This document shows positions 50,000-59,914 of a DNA stretch of 64,000 bases, piece after piece. Position 1 is the first letter of the stretch, and the number at the start of each line of letters is the position of its first letter. The notes below the pieces were generated by a model, which saw only the letters and a list, made by a program, of their open reading frames with translations, made no database searches and was not told the origin of the DNA. This DNA comes from Cyclobacteriaceae bacterium (lineage in GTDB: Bacteria > Bacteroidota > Bacteroidia > Cytophagales > Cyclobacteriaceae), in assembly GCA_958296015.1 (NCBI GenBank), contig CATQIH010000013.1:1-64000 (forward strand), given 5' to 3'. A program made the position numbers and the translations under genes.

Positions 50000-51592
50000 T
50001 TAATTCAAGAATATCGTACTGATTTTATCAGATTCAGTGAGTTTCACATCTTCCAACTGACCTTTAAAATTCATTCTTTGTACTTTTTTCACTTCTATCA
50101 CCAAGCGATCGCCAGGTTTTGCTTTAGACATCATGCTACTGATGTTGGCAGATTCATTAGTCAGCTTCATAATTCCTCCAGGAACAGGGCGGCTACCACG
50201 AGCCAGCACGATGTCCGCTTCTATCACTTTGTAACGAGCGTCTTTTGGTAAGAAACTAGCAAAGTCTTCATCAGGAATAGCCTTCACTGTTAGGGAGCGG
50301 AAACGGTTGATTTCCTCACCTTTTTTCAGATCAACAGGCTTATTTCCCGGACCAAAAACTTCAATGCTAGGCTTTGGCACTCGTTTTACAGAGAAAGACT
50401 CGCTGCCAATGCTGTAGCCATTGCTGCTCACACTTAGATTCACCTTTGCATTACTAGGTACAACGGTGACCGCACCGGTTTTTTTACCGGGGAAAGTAGA
50501 AGCTCCGTTTGCTGTGAACGAAGGGTTATACGTGGTTCCTAACGCAGGAACGTTGATCTGTAGTTCATTACCACAGTTGAGGTATAACGCCTGCACAGAA
50601 GCAGACTGCACCTGGATCACAGGTTTTGTCACATAGTAGGAGAAAGTCTGCTCGTATACTTCTTTGTTAGCTCCCTGCTCTACTGCAATAGCTGCTTTGA
50701 AACTACGCTCTGCACGGTTGTCAGCATCGTATTTGTCTGCATCGGCCGTAAACTCAATCTTACCCATGCCATTTTCTACCGGAACGCTTTTGCCGTTAAC
50801 CGTCATCACAGGATTCACTGCACTTGAAGACGCTGCGATAAACAGGTCAGCCTTATATTTGGTACCCGCAGCCACTACGTTAGATTCAGGGCGAACCATG
50901 GCTACGATATTGTCAAATTTAAGGTCTTTAGCACCCACCTGGCGAGCCAGATGGTCGAGTGCTGCTGTTTCGCGTGCCAGTACTTCTGTTTTCAACTGGC
51001 TCAGTGAAGCTAACCCTGCTACCATCGGCGTGTTCAGAAAGGTAATCTCTGAAAAACTCTTCATGTTTTGCTCAGGATTATCTTTGAACGTAGGATTGTC
51101 CTTCGCATCCAGCGCAATCGGGCTGATATCCATACCGGTGGTACTAGCAATATAGCTTGCATACGAGTTCAAATCTGCCTTCAACTGATCTCCATGCTTC
51201 TGGCGTACCATAAGATCGGCAATCTCTTCTTCGTTCTTCATGCCTTTGTAAGTACCATCTTCCTCAAGATCGCCAGTCATTACAACAAACTTTCTTTTTA
51301 GAGAATCAAGAATGTTGATCACCTGACTGGTCTTCTCACGTACATCGCGGGCCTTTTGCAGTACAGCCACGTCTTCTTTTCTGTCACCTGCTTCTTTAAC
51401 AGCACCACTAATTCTATCAACTGTATTGTTGTTTTTGATTTTAGAATTGTCTACTGCTTGCTCTAAGCTGTTATCTATAAAGATAAACTTCTCTAATACG
51501 GTATTACTTACCTGCAACGCCAGAAGCGCTGTTAACACCAGGTACATCATACCGATCATCTTTTGTCTTGGGGTTTCTTTTCCGCCAGCCAT
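50000..51592 (-). CDS. gldM: Gliding motility / T9SS protein GldM (PorM)
   Basis: MAGGKETPRQKMIGMMYLVLTALLALQVSNTVLEKFIFID N-terminus. Confidence 0.97.
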   Translation of the reverse strand: MAGGKETPRQKMIGMMYLVLTALLALQVSNTVLEKFIFIDNSLEQAVDNSKIKNNNTVDRISGAVKEAGDRKEDVAVLQKARDVREKTSQVINILDSLKRKFVVMTGDLEEDGTYKGMKNEEEIADLMVRQKHGDQLKADLNSYASYIASTTGMDISPIALDAKDNPTFKDNPEQNMKSFSEITFLNTPMVAGLASLSQLKTEVLARETAALDHLARQVGAKDLKFDNIVAMVRPESNVVAAGTKYKADLFIAASSSAVNPVMTVNGKSVPVENGMGKIEFTADADKYDADNRAERSFKAAIAVEQGANKEVYEQTFSYYVTKPVIQVQSASVQALYLNCGNELQINVPALGTTYNPSFTANGASTFPGKKTGAVTVVPSNAKVNLSVSSNGYSIGSESFSVKRVPKPSIEVFGPGNKPVDLKKGEEINRFRSLTVKAIPDEDFASFLPKDARYKVIEADIVLARGSRPVPGGIMKLTNESANISSMMSKAKPGDRLVIEVKKVQRMNFKGQLEDVKLTESDKISTIFLN

Positions 51593-51626
51593 ATTTTCTG
51601 TTTATAAGTTTGTGATAAGAAAATAA

Positions 51627-52424
51627 TTAAGCTTTCATAGCACTTAACATGTTGCCATAAACCTTGTTGAGCGAAGCAATATTGCCGTTCAGAGAAGAGA
51701 AATTATTCTTGAACTGTTCAGCATCTTTGCTTGCCTGTGCCACGTTGTCCATAGCACCACTCAGGTTAGCATAGAACTTATTCATAGCTTTCAAATGGCT
51801 ATTGGCATCCTGTAGCTCCATTTCATATACAGCATTCAAAGAAGCCAGGTTTTTGGTGACCACCTGCACCTGCTCATGGTATTGCTTGGCATCTTTGGAA
51901 GCGTCGGCAAAAGTAGCCATTGCTGTCATAGATGTAGCATACGACTTATTCATGTTGGATAGCGACTGAGAAGCAGCACTTACGTTTTTAGCATATTCGT
52001 CAGTAGCTACGGCAGCATTTGTCATAGTGCCCATTTTGTTGACAGATTCAGAAAGGTTTTTCATACCTCTTCCCAGGCTGTCGATCAATTCTGGACCTAC
52101 TTTAGAGCTTTCCAGCATAGCGTCCAGCTTTTTGGTTACTGAATCGCCGTTGCCTACCTGCTTTCTCATAGGAGCAGCAATTTCACCTGCGAGTTCAGGA
52201 TACACCAGCGACCAGTCATATTCATTATGTTTTGGCTCAAAGGCACTGAAGAGGAAAATCACAGCCTCAGTAGTCAGACCTACGCCAAGCATAATACCTG
52301 CGCCTGGTAAATGGAGAATTTTAAACATTGCTCCTACGATTACGACAGCAGCACCAATTCCGTAAATTTTGGGCATAATTGAGCCGTACAGTAATTCCGA
52401 GAATCCACCTTTTTTCTTACTCAT
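51627..52424 (-). CDS. gldL: Gliding motility / T9SS protein GldL (PorL)
   Basis: LLYGSIMPKIYGIGAAVVIVGAMFKILHLPGAGIMLGVGLTTEAVIFLFSAFEP. Confidence 0.97.
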   Translation of the reverse strand: MSKKKGGFSELLYGSIMPKIYGIGAAVVIVGAMFKILHLPGAGIMLGVGLTTEAVIFLFSAFEPKHNEYDWSLVYPELAGEIAAPMRKQVGNGDSVTKKLDAMLESSKVGPELIDSLGRGMKNLSESVNKMGTMTNAAVATDEYAKNVSAASQSLSNMNKSYATSMTAMATFADASKDAKQYHEQVQVVTKNLASLNAVYEMELQDANSHLKAMNKFYANLSGAMDNVAQASKDAEQFKNNFSSLNGNIASLNKVYGNMLSAMKA

Positions 52425-52486
52425 TTTTTGAAATTTTGATTGTTTGATGATTTAGACTGATTGTCAAAAAGATATTTGATTGATTG

Positions 52487-53533
52487 TTAAAATTCGTTAC
52501 CTGATGACCTGCCAATGTATGTCATAGCACATCTGAAGCCTGTGTAGGCAGTGGTAGAATCTTTGTTCATAAAACCACGTGTACCAGTTTGCAGGAAATA
52601 AGAGATGTCTTTCCATGAGCCACCTCTCACTACTTTGCGAGGCTCATTGGGGTCGTTATAGGTAGGGTTCAAATCCCAGACGATGGCAGTAGCTGCCGGA
52701 TTGTAGGCATCTTCGCACCACTCTGCTATGTTACCGGCCATATCATACAGGCCAAAGTCGTTGGCAAAGTAGGAAGCTACCGGTGCTGTATATGCAAAAC
52801 CATCGTCAAAATAGTTTCCACGGCCTGGCTTAAAATTGGCCAGCATACAGCCTTTGGAGTTTCTGATGTAAGGACCACCCCAGGGATATTTAGCCATATC
52901 TCTACCACCGCGGGCTGCATATTCCCATTCAGCTTCTGAAGGAAGCCTGAAATTTGGCATAGGAACCTCGCCATTGTTTTCGCGGTAATTGTTGAGATAA
53001 TCTGTTCTCCACAGGCAGAACACTTTAGCCGCCTCCCAATCCACGCCTACAACTGGGTAGTTGTCAAAGGCAGGATGAGACCAGTAATATTGGACAAGAG
53101 GATCTCCCATGTGATGCGTATAGTTTCTAGACCATACGGCAGTGTCGGGATACAACTCATCCATCAGGAAGTTGGCACCTTTGCCAACCATAAATTCATA
53201 TTCACCTCCTCCTTCCTGGAGTTCATTGATGAACTGACGATACTCATTGTTGGTAATTTCGGTATCATCCATATAAAACGCGCCAATTGTCACCTGCTTG
53301 TTAAAGCTGATCTGGGTGGCAATGGGATCTTCGTCTGCTTGCCCTGTATGAAATGTTCCGGCAGGAATCTGCACCATACCATAAGGGGTGGGCATACCAT
53401 CGTATTCCCTTCCTTGTACTCCTACGAGTTGGCCATGGTCATCATCTCCCCCTCCGAACAATCCACACCCTTGTAGAGCAAGCAATACTATCGCAGAAAG
53501 TATAGCGCTTCCGCTTCTAGAAGTTTTGCACAT
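52487..53533 (-). CDS. gldK: Gliding motility / T9SS lipoprotein GldK (PorK), FGE-sulfatase-like domain
   Basis: Lipobox, VQIPAGTFHTGQADED, GVDWEAAKVFCLWR, NFRLPSEAEWEYAARGG, RKVVRGGSWKD. Confidence 0.93.
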   Translation of the reverse strand: MCKTSRSGSAILSAIVLLALQGCGLFGGGDDDHGQLVGVQGREYDGMPTPYGMVQIPAGTFHTGQADEDPIATQISFNKQVTIGAFYMDDTEITNNEYRQFINELQEGGGEYEFMVGKGANFLMDELYPDTAVWSRNYTHHMGDPLVQYYWSHPAFDNYPVVGVDWEAAKVFCLWRTDYLNNYRENNGEVPMPNFRLPSEAEWEYAARGGRDMAKYPWGGPYIRNSKGCMLANFKPGRGNYFDDGFAYTAPVASYFANDFGLYDMAGNIAEWCEDAYNPAATAIVWDLNPTYNDPNEPRKVVRGGSWKDISYFLQTGTRGFMNKDSTTAYTGFRCAMTYIGRSSGNEF

Positions 53534-53700
53534 AACACAAATAAATTTTATACATACACAAATACAAGAACACAAATATTGCAAATGCTGTTCTAATTCA
53601 ACTACCTAAAACTCAATAAATTGTGACACTGTAATATTTTAGGTAAAAAGGATAAATAAATTGAATTATACTAAGCAAGCATGGTAATATAAGCAAAAAA

Positions 53701-54663
53701 CTATTGTCTAAATCTAGGAGTTCGTATAATTTTCTTCTCATTCGCAGAAGAAATAGGCAAACTATACGTAACCATTACTTCATGTGAGGCAGCAGCCTTG
53801 GCAATCTGTGCAACGACCACGTAGTCAAATGCATAGCCTAGCTTCAGAGATTTTTCTTTAAAGAAGCTATAGCCTATCATACCCACCACAGCTTCCTGCT
53901 GCCTGAAGGACAAACCGCCCCAGAAAGTATCATCATAAGTAGCCAGTACACCTATATCAAAAGAATATACATTCAGGTCTGTCTGGATTAGCACTGTAGG
54001 CGTGAGCCTCAGTTTATAAGCCAGGTCATAATCATATCCCCCTGTAAATGTGAGATGATTGACCAAAGGGTTAGATACACTATCAATGCCGAAGACATCA
54101 AATTTAGCATCTATCAAATGCTGAAACCCTACACCTAAATAATATTGCCTGGCACGATAAAATATACCAGCAGAAAAATCAGGCCTTATTTGTGATATTT
54201 TGCCAGAACCTAGCAACAAAGCATCATTAGAATCTACTGGGCGATATTTATCATAATCGGTAGTTTGAGAATACATTCCTCCTCGAATACCTAAACTTAA
54301 TTTAGAGTTTCCAATGCCAAGATGATAAGCAAAAGAGGCTTGTATATCCAAGTTATTAAGCGCTCCAAGCTGGTCATTTACTACATGCAGACCAAATCCA
54401 CTCCGTAACCTTAACAAAGGGGTATTGAGACTAATTACCTGAGTATTGATTCCCCCACCCGGATCACCCGAAGTGGGTTGGTATCCTGCCCATTGTGATC
54501 GGTAAAAGGCAGTAATAGTAGTTACACCTTCCACGCCTGCATAAGCAGGGTTATAATACAGCGTATTAAACATGTATTGGCTAAATTGGGCGTTTTGCTG
54601 TCCAAAAGCCTGACTAAAGGCTGTTATAACCAGAATAATTATTAGGAGTGGTTTGTTGTTCAT
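53701..54663 (-). CDS. PorP/SprF family T9SS membrane protein
   Basis: QNAQFSQYMFNTLYYNPAYAGVEGVTTITAFYRSQWAGYQ. Confidence 0.95.
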   Translation of the reverse strand: MNNKPLLIIILVITAFSQAFGQQNAQFSQYMFNTLYYNPAYAGVEGVTTITAFYRSQWAGYQPTSGDPGGGINTQVISLNTPLLRLRSGFGLHVVNDQLGALNNLDIQASFAYHLGIGNSKLSLGIRGGMYSQTTDYDKYRPVDSNDALLLGSGKISQIRPDFSAGIFYRARQYYLGVGFQHLIDAKFDVFGIDSVSNPLVNHLTFTGGYDYDLAYKLRLTPTVLIQTDLNVYSFDIGVLATYDDTFWGGLSFRQQEAVVGMIGYSFFKEKSLKLGYAFDYVVVAQIAKAAASHEVMVTYSLPISSANEKKIIRTPRFRQ

Positions 54664-54796
54664 ATAGCAATATTCTCAAACTCAGCCTAAAAGTAAATCT
54701 TTAACCAGTAACTTTTTTTCTGTTTTATACTTTTTTCATACAACGTGTTTTAATCGCTCTAATTGTATCCTCAGTAATAATAAAAAAATGGTTTGA

Positions 54797-55582
54797 TTAC
54801 GTTTTGTTAGCTGTTTTGATATATACTTCCAGTGCCCCTGTCATAGAGGGAGCATTAGGCATCGGGGCTTCTATATCCAGAATCAGCCCGGCATCTTTTA
54901 CAGCCTGACCGGTAGTAGGCCCAAAAGCCGCTATGCGTGTTTTGTTTTGCTTAAAATCTGGGAAATTAACAAAAAGAGAATTAATACCCGAAGGGCTGAA
55001 GAAAGCGATAATATCATAATTGACATCTGCCAGGTCTGATAAATCTGCGGCTACTGTTTCATACATGACAGCTTCTGTGTGTTTATACCCATTATCTTTG
55101 AGAAAATCGGGAATATCGTTTTTCCGTATGCTCGAGCAAGGAAACAGATACTTTTCGTTCTTATGTTTTTTAAGAATTTCTATCAGATCCTGTGCGGTTC
55201 TGAAGCCAGTAAATATCTTTCGTTTTCTAATGACAATATACTTCTGAAGGTAATTGGCTGTCTGTTCGGAAACACAGAAATACTTCATGTCTGAGGGTAC
55301 CTCTATTTTCAGTTCGCTACAAATGCTAAAGAAATGGTCTACTGCATTCCGGCTCGTTAAGATAATAGCAGTGTGATCGAGAATCTCTACTTTTTGCTTT
55401 CTGAAATCTTTGCCGCTTACTGGCTTTACTTCAATGAAGGGTCTGAAATCTATCTTTAAATTGTACTTTTCCGCTAAATCAAAATAAGGGGACTTATCTT
55501 CTTTTGGCTCAGGCTGCGACACCAGAATACTCTTTATTTCGTGTAACCTGTCTTTAGATGTTTCCATTAAACTTTCACTCAT
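54797..55582 (-). CDS. hemD: Uroporphyrinogen-III synthase
   Basis: ILVSQPEPKEDKSPYFDLAEKYNLKIDFRPFIEV, AIILTSRNAVDHFF, IAFFSPSGINSLF, IAAFGPTTGQAVKDAGL. Confidence 0.9.
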   Translation of the reverse strand: MSESLMETSKDRLHEIKSILVSQPEPKEDKSPYFDLAEKYNLKIDFRPFIEVKPVSGKDFRKQKVEILDHTAIILTSRNAVDHFFSICSELKIEVPSDMKYFCVSEQTANYLQKYIVIRKRKIFTGFRTAQDLIEILKKHKNEKYLFPCSSIRKNDIPDFLKDNGYKHTEAVMYETVAADLSDLADVNYDIIAFFSPSGINSLFVNFPDFKQNKTRIAAFGPTTGQAVKDAGLILDIEAPMPNAPSMTGALEVYIKTANKT

Positions 55583-55705
55583 ACCAATACCTATTTAATC
55601 ATTAAATATATTATTTTAAGACAGGCTGGTAGGGCCTGTATTCTCTCATTTGCTATCTGCTAGGCTTATATATCTCCTCTGAAGTTGCGAAACTTTAGAA
55701 GGTTA

Positions 55706-56851
55706 TTAGTTGACAAAAAGTTCAATCCCAATAAGTAAAGGGACAACTTCAGACGTACAAATGTATGAAAATAAATACAGATTTCTAAATGAAGTTCCTG
55801 TAAACAAACGGGAGTACAGGATGAAGACACGGATGATGGCAAAGGCAATAAACACATATACCAAAATGGTAGTATACATAGAACTGCTTAATGTGAAACC
55901 GGAAAAGATGAGTGCGAAAATGGCAAAAAGTATGCTCCAAAAGATCAATGACATACGCATAAAATCAAAGATGTGAAGATACTTTAGATTGCGCAGCCCA
56001 AACAATGTTCCAAACATCATGACAATGAAATACTTCAAGCAAATCAACAAAAGAACGAATACTGTTAGCTTGAGCCAGGTGAAGACAAATTCGGAGAACG
56101 TATGCGGCTGATCTATGAATGAGGAAGTGTTAAGCGCGTCGCTGATAGAAAGCAGCAACACCAGCAGATAAGATACCAAGAAACAATGGTGGATTAGAAA
56201 TACAAGGTTTGCTTCGTTGATCAACCTGATCTTGCCTGTTTCTTCTCTGATTTTAAAAGAAAATACTTTTTTGAGATCGTATAACTTTCTGAATGTTTTT
56301 GGATATTGATTAAGCTGAAATGCATAGGAGGCCAGCAACACCAGCAGGCCAACAATAAAAAAATTTTCCAAAGCTGAATCTGTTCTTTCCAACGGTACAT
56401 GCTGAGCCTGCGCATTTGCAGCTCCCTCTTTTACGACAAGCAACTGCATTTTGTCATAATTTTCGTCAGGAGAGTATAGTGAGACCAATATCTGATCGCG
56501 TTTATAGACCTGTTGCAAACTGTCCAGATCCAGGATAATCGTAGAGGCTTTGTCATAATGTCCTACAATCTGCTGTTCGATAAGCAGGGAGCTTCCGGAG
56601 GTAGCATAGCAAAGCAGGCTATTGCCGCTATATTGTTGTAAATCGAACAAAACGGCTACAATAGGCGATTCGCTGGCATGATCATCTTCAATGAATGGCA
56701 CGTATTTGTTGTTTTCATCAACTTTAAGCCATTCTTCTTTCAGGTCTTTTACCACCTGATAATCTTGCTGAATATATGCAGGAATTGTGTTTGCACTGGC
56801 ACAAGTGCTGACAGACAAAAACAGTAGAAGTAAACAAATTTGTGTTTTCAT
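55706..56851 (-). CDS. DUF4271 domain-containing membrane protein
   Basis: Signal peptide and multiple C-terminal TMs; located next to hemD and the T9SS genes. Confidence 0.75.
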   Translation of the reverse strand: MKTQICLLLLFLSVSTCASANTIPAYIQQDYQVVKDLKEEWLKVDENNKYVPFIEDDHASESPIVAVLFDLQQYSGNSLLCYATSGSSLLIEQQIVGHYDKASTIILDLDSLQQVYKRDQILVSLYSPDENYDKMQLLVVKEGAANAQAQHVPLERTDSALENFFIVGLLVLLASYAFQLNQYPKTFRKLYDLKKVFSFKIREETGKIRLINEANLVFLIHHCFLVSYLLVLLLSISDALNTSSFIDQPHTFSEFVFTWLKLTVFVLLLICLKYFIVMMFGTLFGLRNLKYLHIFDFMRMSLIFWSILFAIFALIFSGFTLSSSMYTTILVYVFIAFAIIRVFILYSRLFTGTSFRNLYLFSYICTSEVVPLLIGIELFVN

Positions 56852-56974
56852 TTTGTAGTATTGCTACTAGCTTTAAGCAGGAGTCGTACCACAAAATTAG
56901 CAGAGAATCAGATAGTTGCAGATATTAGGTAATGTTTTTTTGTGAATTGCCGCAAATCTTTTGCTGGTAGACAG

Positions 56975-58768
56975 CTAAAACCGGCTGATATAACCAAAAT
57001 GCACTTTGGAATATTGCATGTTGAAAGGCTGTGCAACTGATCTGCCCAGGCCATATACCAAACTGAAAGTTCCTGCCGGAGTACTCAGATTGATACCTGC
57101 TCCCAAACCCAGGGGGTGATCTCGCGTATCTATTATAGTTGTTTTCTTTCGCAGATAAGCCTGATCATAAAAAGCAAAGAGGTAAGAATAGGTCTCTTTT
57201 GTCTGTTCAAACAACAGTCGTAGCTCCAGGTTTGAAAGCCCGTACTGAGAGGCAAAGAAAAAGTTGTCGTAAAATCCGCGCAGCGAGTGGATACCTCCTA
57301 TTCTATACATATCGTTAACAAATATGCTTTTTCCAAACAACCCTGCTCCACTGAGTTTGTAAAAAAACAGCCAGTTGTTTCCTATTCTGCGGTACAATTC
57401 ACCTGAAATATGCACCGCCTGCTGTCCAACTGATGTCTTTTTTGGTAGTTCTCCCACGCTATCAGAGGCTGCATATACATTGGGTTGTATGGTTTTTCGT
57501 CCTGTTTCTCCTCCCAGTGAGAATGTATACCCGCCAGTAGGATAGTAGACCTGGTTAGTCTTTTGCCGGGTGAAGTTTGCTGAAATACTCATCAAATCGA
57601 ACCCCCTCATATCTGCTGGCCTGTTTTCTACAGAAGTAATTCCTTCCAGCAGGCGGCTGGTTTGCCATCCTGCCGTAGTAGTAAGTTGATTGTTGCTAAA
57701 GGGAAAATCTAGCGTGAAGGCCATTTTGCGGTTATAAAATAGGGTATCTTCTTTAAGCATGTTAAACCATATAGCTGCATCCACTGGCAACCGGAAGGGC
57801 CGTGTATGCCTGTAGCTCATCTCGATGCGCTGGGAGGCTATCTGCAAGCGTTGCCAGCGAAGCAAAAACTCTTTGCCACTTTGCCAGAGGTTGTTAAGGT
57901 GAATATTGAGTTCGCCGGTCAGCAACAGGCTACCTTCTTTGCCTTCGGCAGGCAAAAAATTGATCACACCATCGGCACTGTTGCTTTTCGTTTCTGACAG
58001 GTTGAGGATCACATCGGCTGTTTCATTCTGAAAAGTAACTTCCACAGGCGCGCTGAGCGACAAGAAGGGCAAATTCATGAGCATCTCAGGAATCTGCATT
58101 ATCTTTCGTTCGTCGTAAGTACGTTTTGGTAAAATACCCAGATAAGCTTCTAGAAAGCTGCTTTTTACCTTGGCATTACCGGCAACCTGAAGCCTGCCAA
58201 AAGTGATCTTTGGGCCTGGTTGATAGTTGACGGCCGCATGTATTTTATGGTGATTAATGGCAGTATTGGCAAAACTTACCGTGGCAAACGGATGTCCGTT
58301 ATTTTCTGCATGTTTTAGCAATTTGCCAAATAATTTATCTACTTCGTCGTAATGAAATGGCTTGTTGATGAAAAATTTTTCACGAAAACCGGATCTTTCC
58401 TGTGCTAAGGCATCCAGATTACCAGGTTGCAGATAGGCCCACTCAAAATGTTCACCTAAGTTTAGGGCGGCAAAAAGCGTATCCTGTATTAATGTGTCTG
58501 AGAGGACACGGGCCGTGAAATAGCCTTCTTTCTGCACACTACTGATAAGTTTGGCCAATACCAGAGAAGCTCCGCGATCAGCCTGTTCTATGTGCTTCAG
58601 ATGCGCCTGGAATATTTTCATATCCGGCTCACTGCCTGATAATTTCAGCCTCTGGGCCACCACTGTGACTGACACTGATATACCATAAATGGTGAAAAAA
58701 AAACAAATAATCCAGCGGAATGGTAGATGCATAAGCTGACAATAGCGGTGGCTATGTAAAGCTTTCAC
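56975..58768 (-). CDS. BamA/TamA-like outer membrane protein (POTRA plus surface-antigen beta-barrel)
   Basis: N-terminal POTRA-like region, barrel segments, GGIHSLRGFYDNFFFASQYGLSNLELRLLFEQ, LGLGAGINLSTPAGTFSLVYGLG. Confidence 0.8.
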   Translation of the reverse strand: MKALHSHRYCQLMHLPFRWIICFFFTIYGISVSVTVVAQRLKLSGSEPDMKIFQAHLKHIEQADRGASLVLAKLISSVQKEGYFTARVLSDTLIQDTLFAALNLGEHFEWAYLQPGNLDALAQERSGFREKFFINKPFHYDEVDKLFGKLLKHAENNGHPFATVSFANTAINHHKIHAAVNYQPGPKITFGRLQVAGNAKVKSSFLEAYLGILPKRTYDERKIMQIPEMLMNLPFLSLSAPVEVTFQNETADVILNLSETKSNSADGVINFLPAEGKEGSLLLTGELNIHLNNLWQSGKEFLLRWQRLQIASQRIEMSYRHTRPFRLPVDAAIWFNMLKEDTLFYNRKMAFTLDFPFSNNQLTTTAGWQTSRLLEGITSVENRPADMRGFDLMSISANFTRQKTNQVYYPTGGYTFSLGGETGRKTIQPNVYAASDSVGELPKKTSVGQQAVHISGELYRRIGNNWLFFYKLSGAGLFGKSIFVNDMYRIGGIHSLRGFYDNFFFASQYGLSNLELRLLFEQTKETYSYLFAFYDQAYLRKKTTIIDTRDHPLGLGAGINLSTPAGTFSLVYGLGRSVAQPFNMQYSKVHFGYISRF

Positions 58769-58832
58769 ATAATTTGCTTAAAAGCAAAAATGTGTGACCT
58801 ATTCTGCTGATCATGAAAGAAATAAGGTGAAA

Positions 58833-59777
58833 TTACATTTTAAAGAAATCGTTGGTATAAAGCATAGATGAGTCGATTTGTCCCTGGTTCATTGGTATAC
58901 CTTTGTGGTCTTTCAGCACTTGGTGTGCTACCATCCATTCTACAAAATCTACCCAGTGATAACCTTCCATAAATCCCCATTGGCTGTCACTATTGAACAA
59001 AACAGGTTTCAGCATTTCCAAAGATTGCGTCAACATATCTTCGTCTTCGAAGTCAGCCTGGTTTATGTATTTTTTTAACTGTACTGCTGCTTTCTTTGGG
59101 TTATCATATACATGTCGCCAGCCTTCTTCTACTGCTTTCAAAAAAGCTCTTAGCACGTCATTTTGCTCTCGGATAAAGTCTTGATGGGTGATGAGCAAAG
59201 GAGAATAGCCATAAGGGATACCATAATCTTTTAGCTGAAAAGCATTGAATGCAATACCTTCCTGTCTGGCTCTGATGCCTTCCCAGGGCAAAAATATCCA
59301 CGCAGCATCAATAGATCTGTTGGTTAAATTCTGCCACATATCCAGTTTGTCAGGATTTTTTGCGTGGAACGTTCCTGTACCTCCGTCTTTTATGATCAAT
59401 TGCCTTACAATATCATCTTCAAACCGTGCTCCGTAGGAGCCTATATTTTTCCCCTCTAACTGTGCGGGGCGCTCGATACCGCTTTCTTGCAAAGTAACGA
59501 TGGCACTGGTATCTGCCTGGAACATGGTGGCAATTGCTACCAAAGACACAGACTTATCGCCCAGCGTATTATAACTGATTACGCTTTCTGCTGGGGCAAT
59601 AGCGATATGTACCTCTTTTTTCGCCAATTTCTGAGCTGGTGTCGCCGAATAATTATCTTCCGCAGGACTTACAAACTCAACCTCCAGTTCATCTCCGAAA
59701 TAATGATTGGCTTCGGCCAGCAGTAAACCAGCGTGTAGTGTATTGGGTGTCCAGTCGAGTGCTACTTTGATTTTCAT
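58833..59777 (-). CDS. ThiY/THI5-NMT1-like pyrimidine-binding protein without a visible signal peptide
   Basis: MKIKVALDWTPNTLHAGLLLAEANHYFGDELEVEFVSPAEDN, GKNIGSYGARFEDDIV; downstream of a TPP-riboswitch-controlled TonB receptor. Confidence 0.82.
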   Translation of the reverse strand: MKIKVALDWTPNTLHAGLLLAEANHYFGDELEVEFVSPAEDNYSATPAQKLAKKEVHIAIAPAESVISYNTLGDKSVSLVAIATMFQADTSAIVTLQESGIERPAQLEGKNIGSYGARFEDDIVRQLIIKDGGTGTFHAKNPDKLDMWQNLTNRSIDAAWIFLPWEGIRARQEGIAFNAFQLKDYGIPYGYSPLLITHQDFIREQNDVLRAFLKAVEEGWRHVYDNPKKAAVQLKKYINQADFEDEDMLTQSLEMLKPVLFNSDSQWGFMEGYHWVDFVEWMVAHQVLKDHKGIPMNQGQIDSSMLYTNDFFKM

Positions 59778-59914
59778 AATTAAATATATTAAATGTAAGT
59801 TATGAATTTGTTTGTTGTACGTTGTTCAAACGAGCAGTAAGCTAAAAGGTATAGAAAAAACAGGTGTTGCGCCATGCTTTCATTGGTTTTGGTAGCGGCT
59901 ATAGCCTGTATTTT

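Noticed and set aside
58833-59777. Yeast-type Thi5 suicide HMP-P synthase
   Set aside because: The protein lacks the CCCFC motif and the active-site His region of Thi5, so only fold-level similarity is supported.
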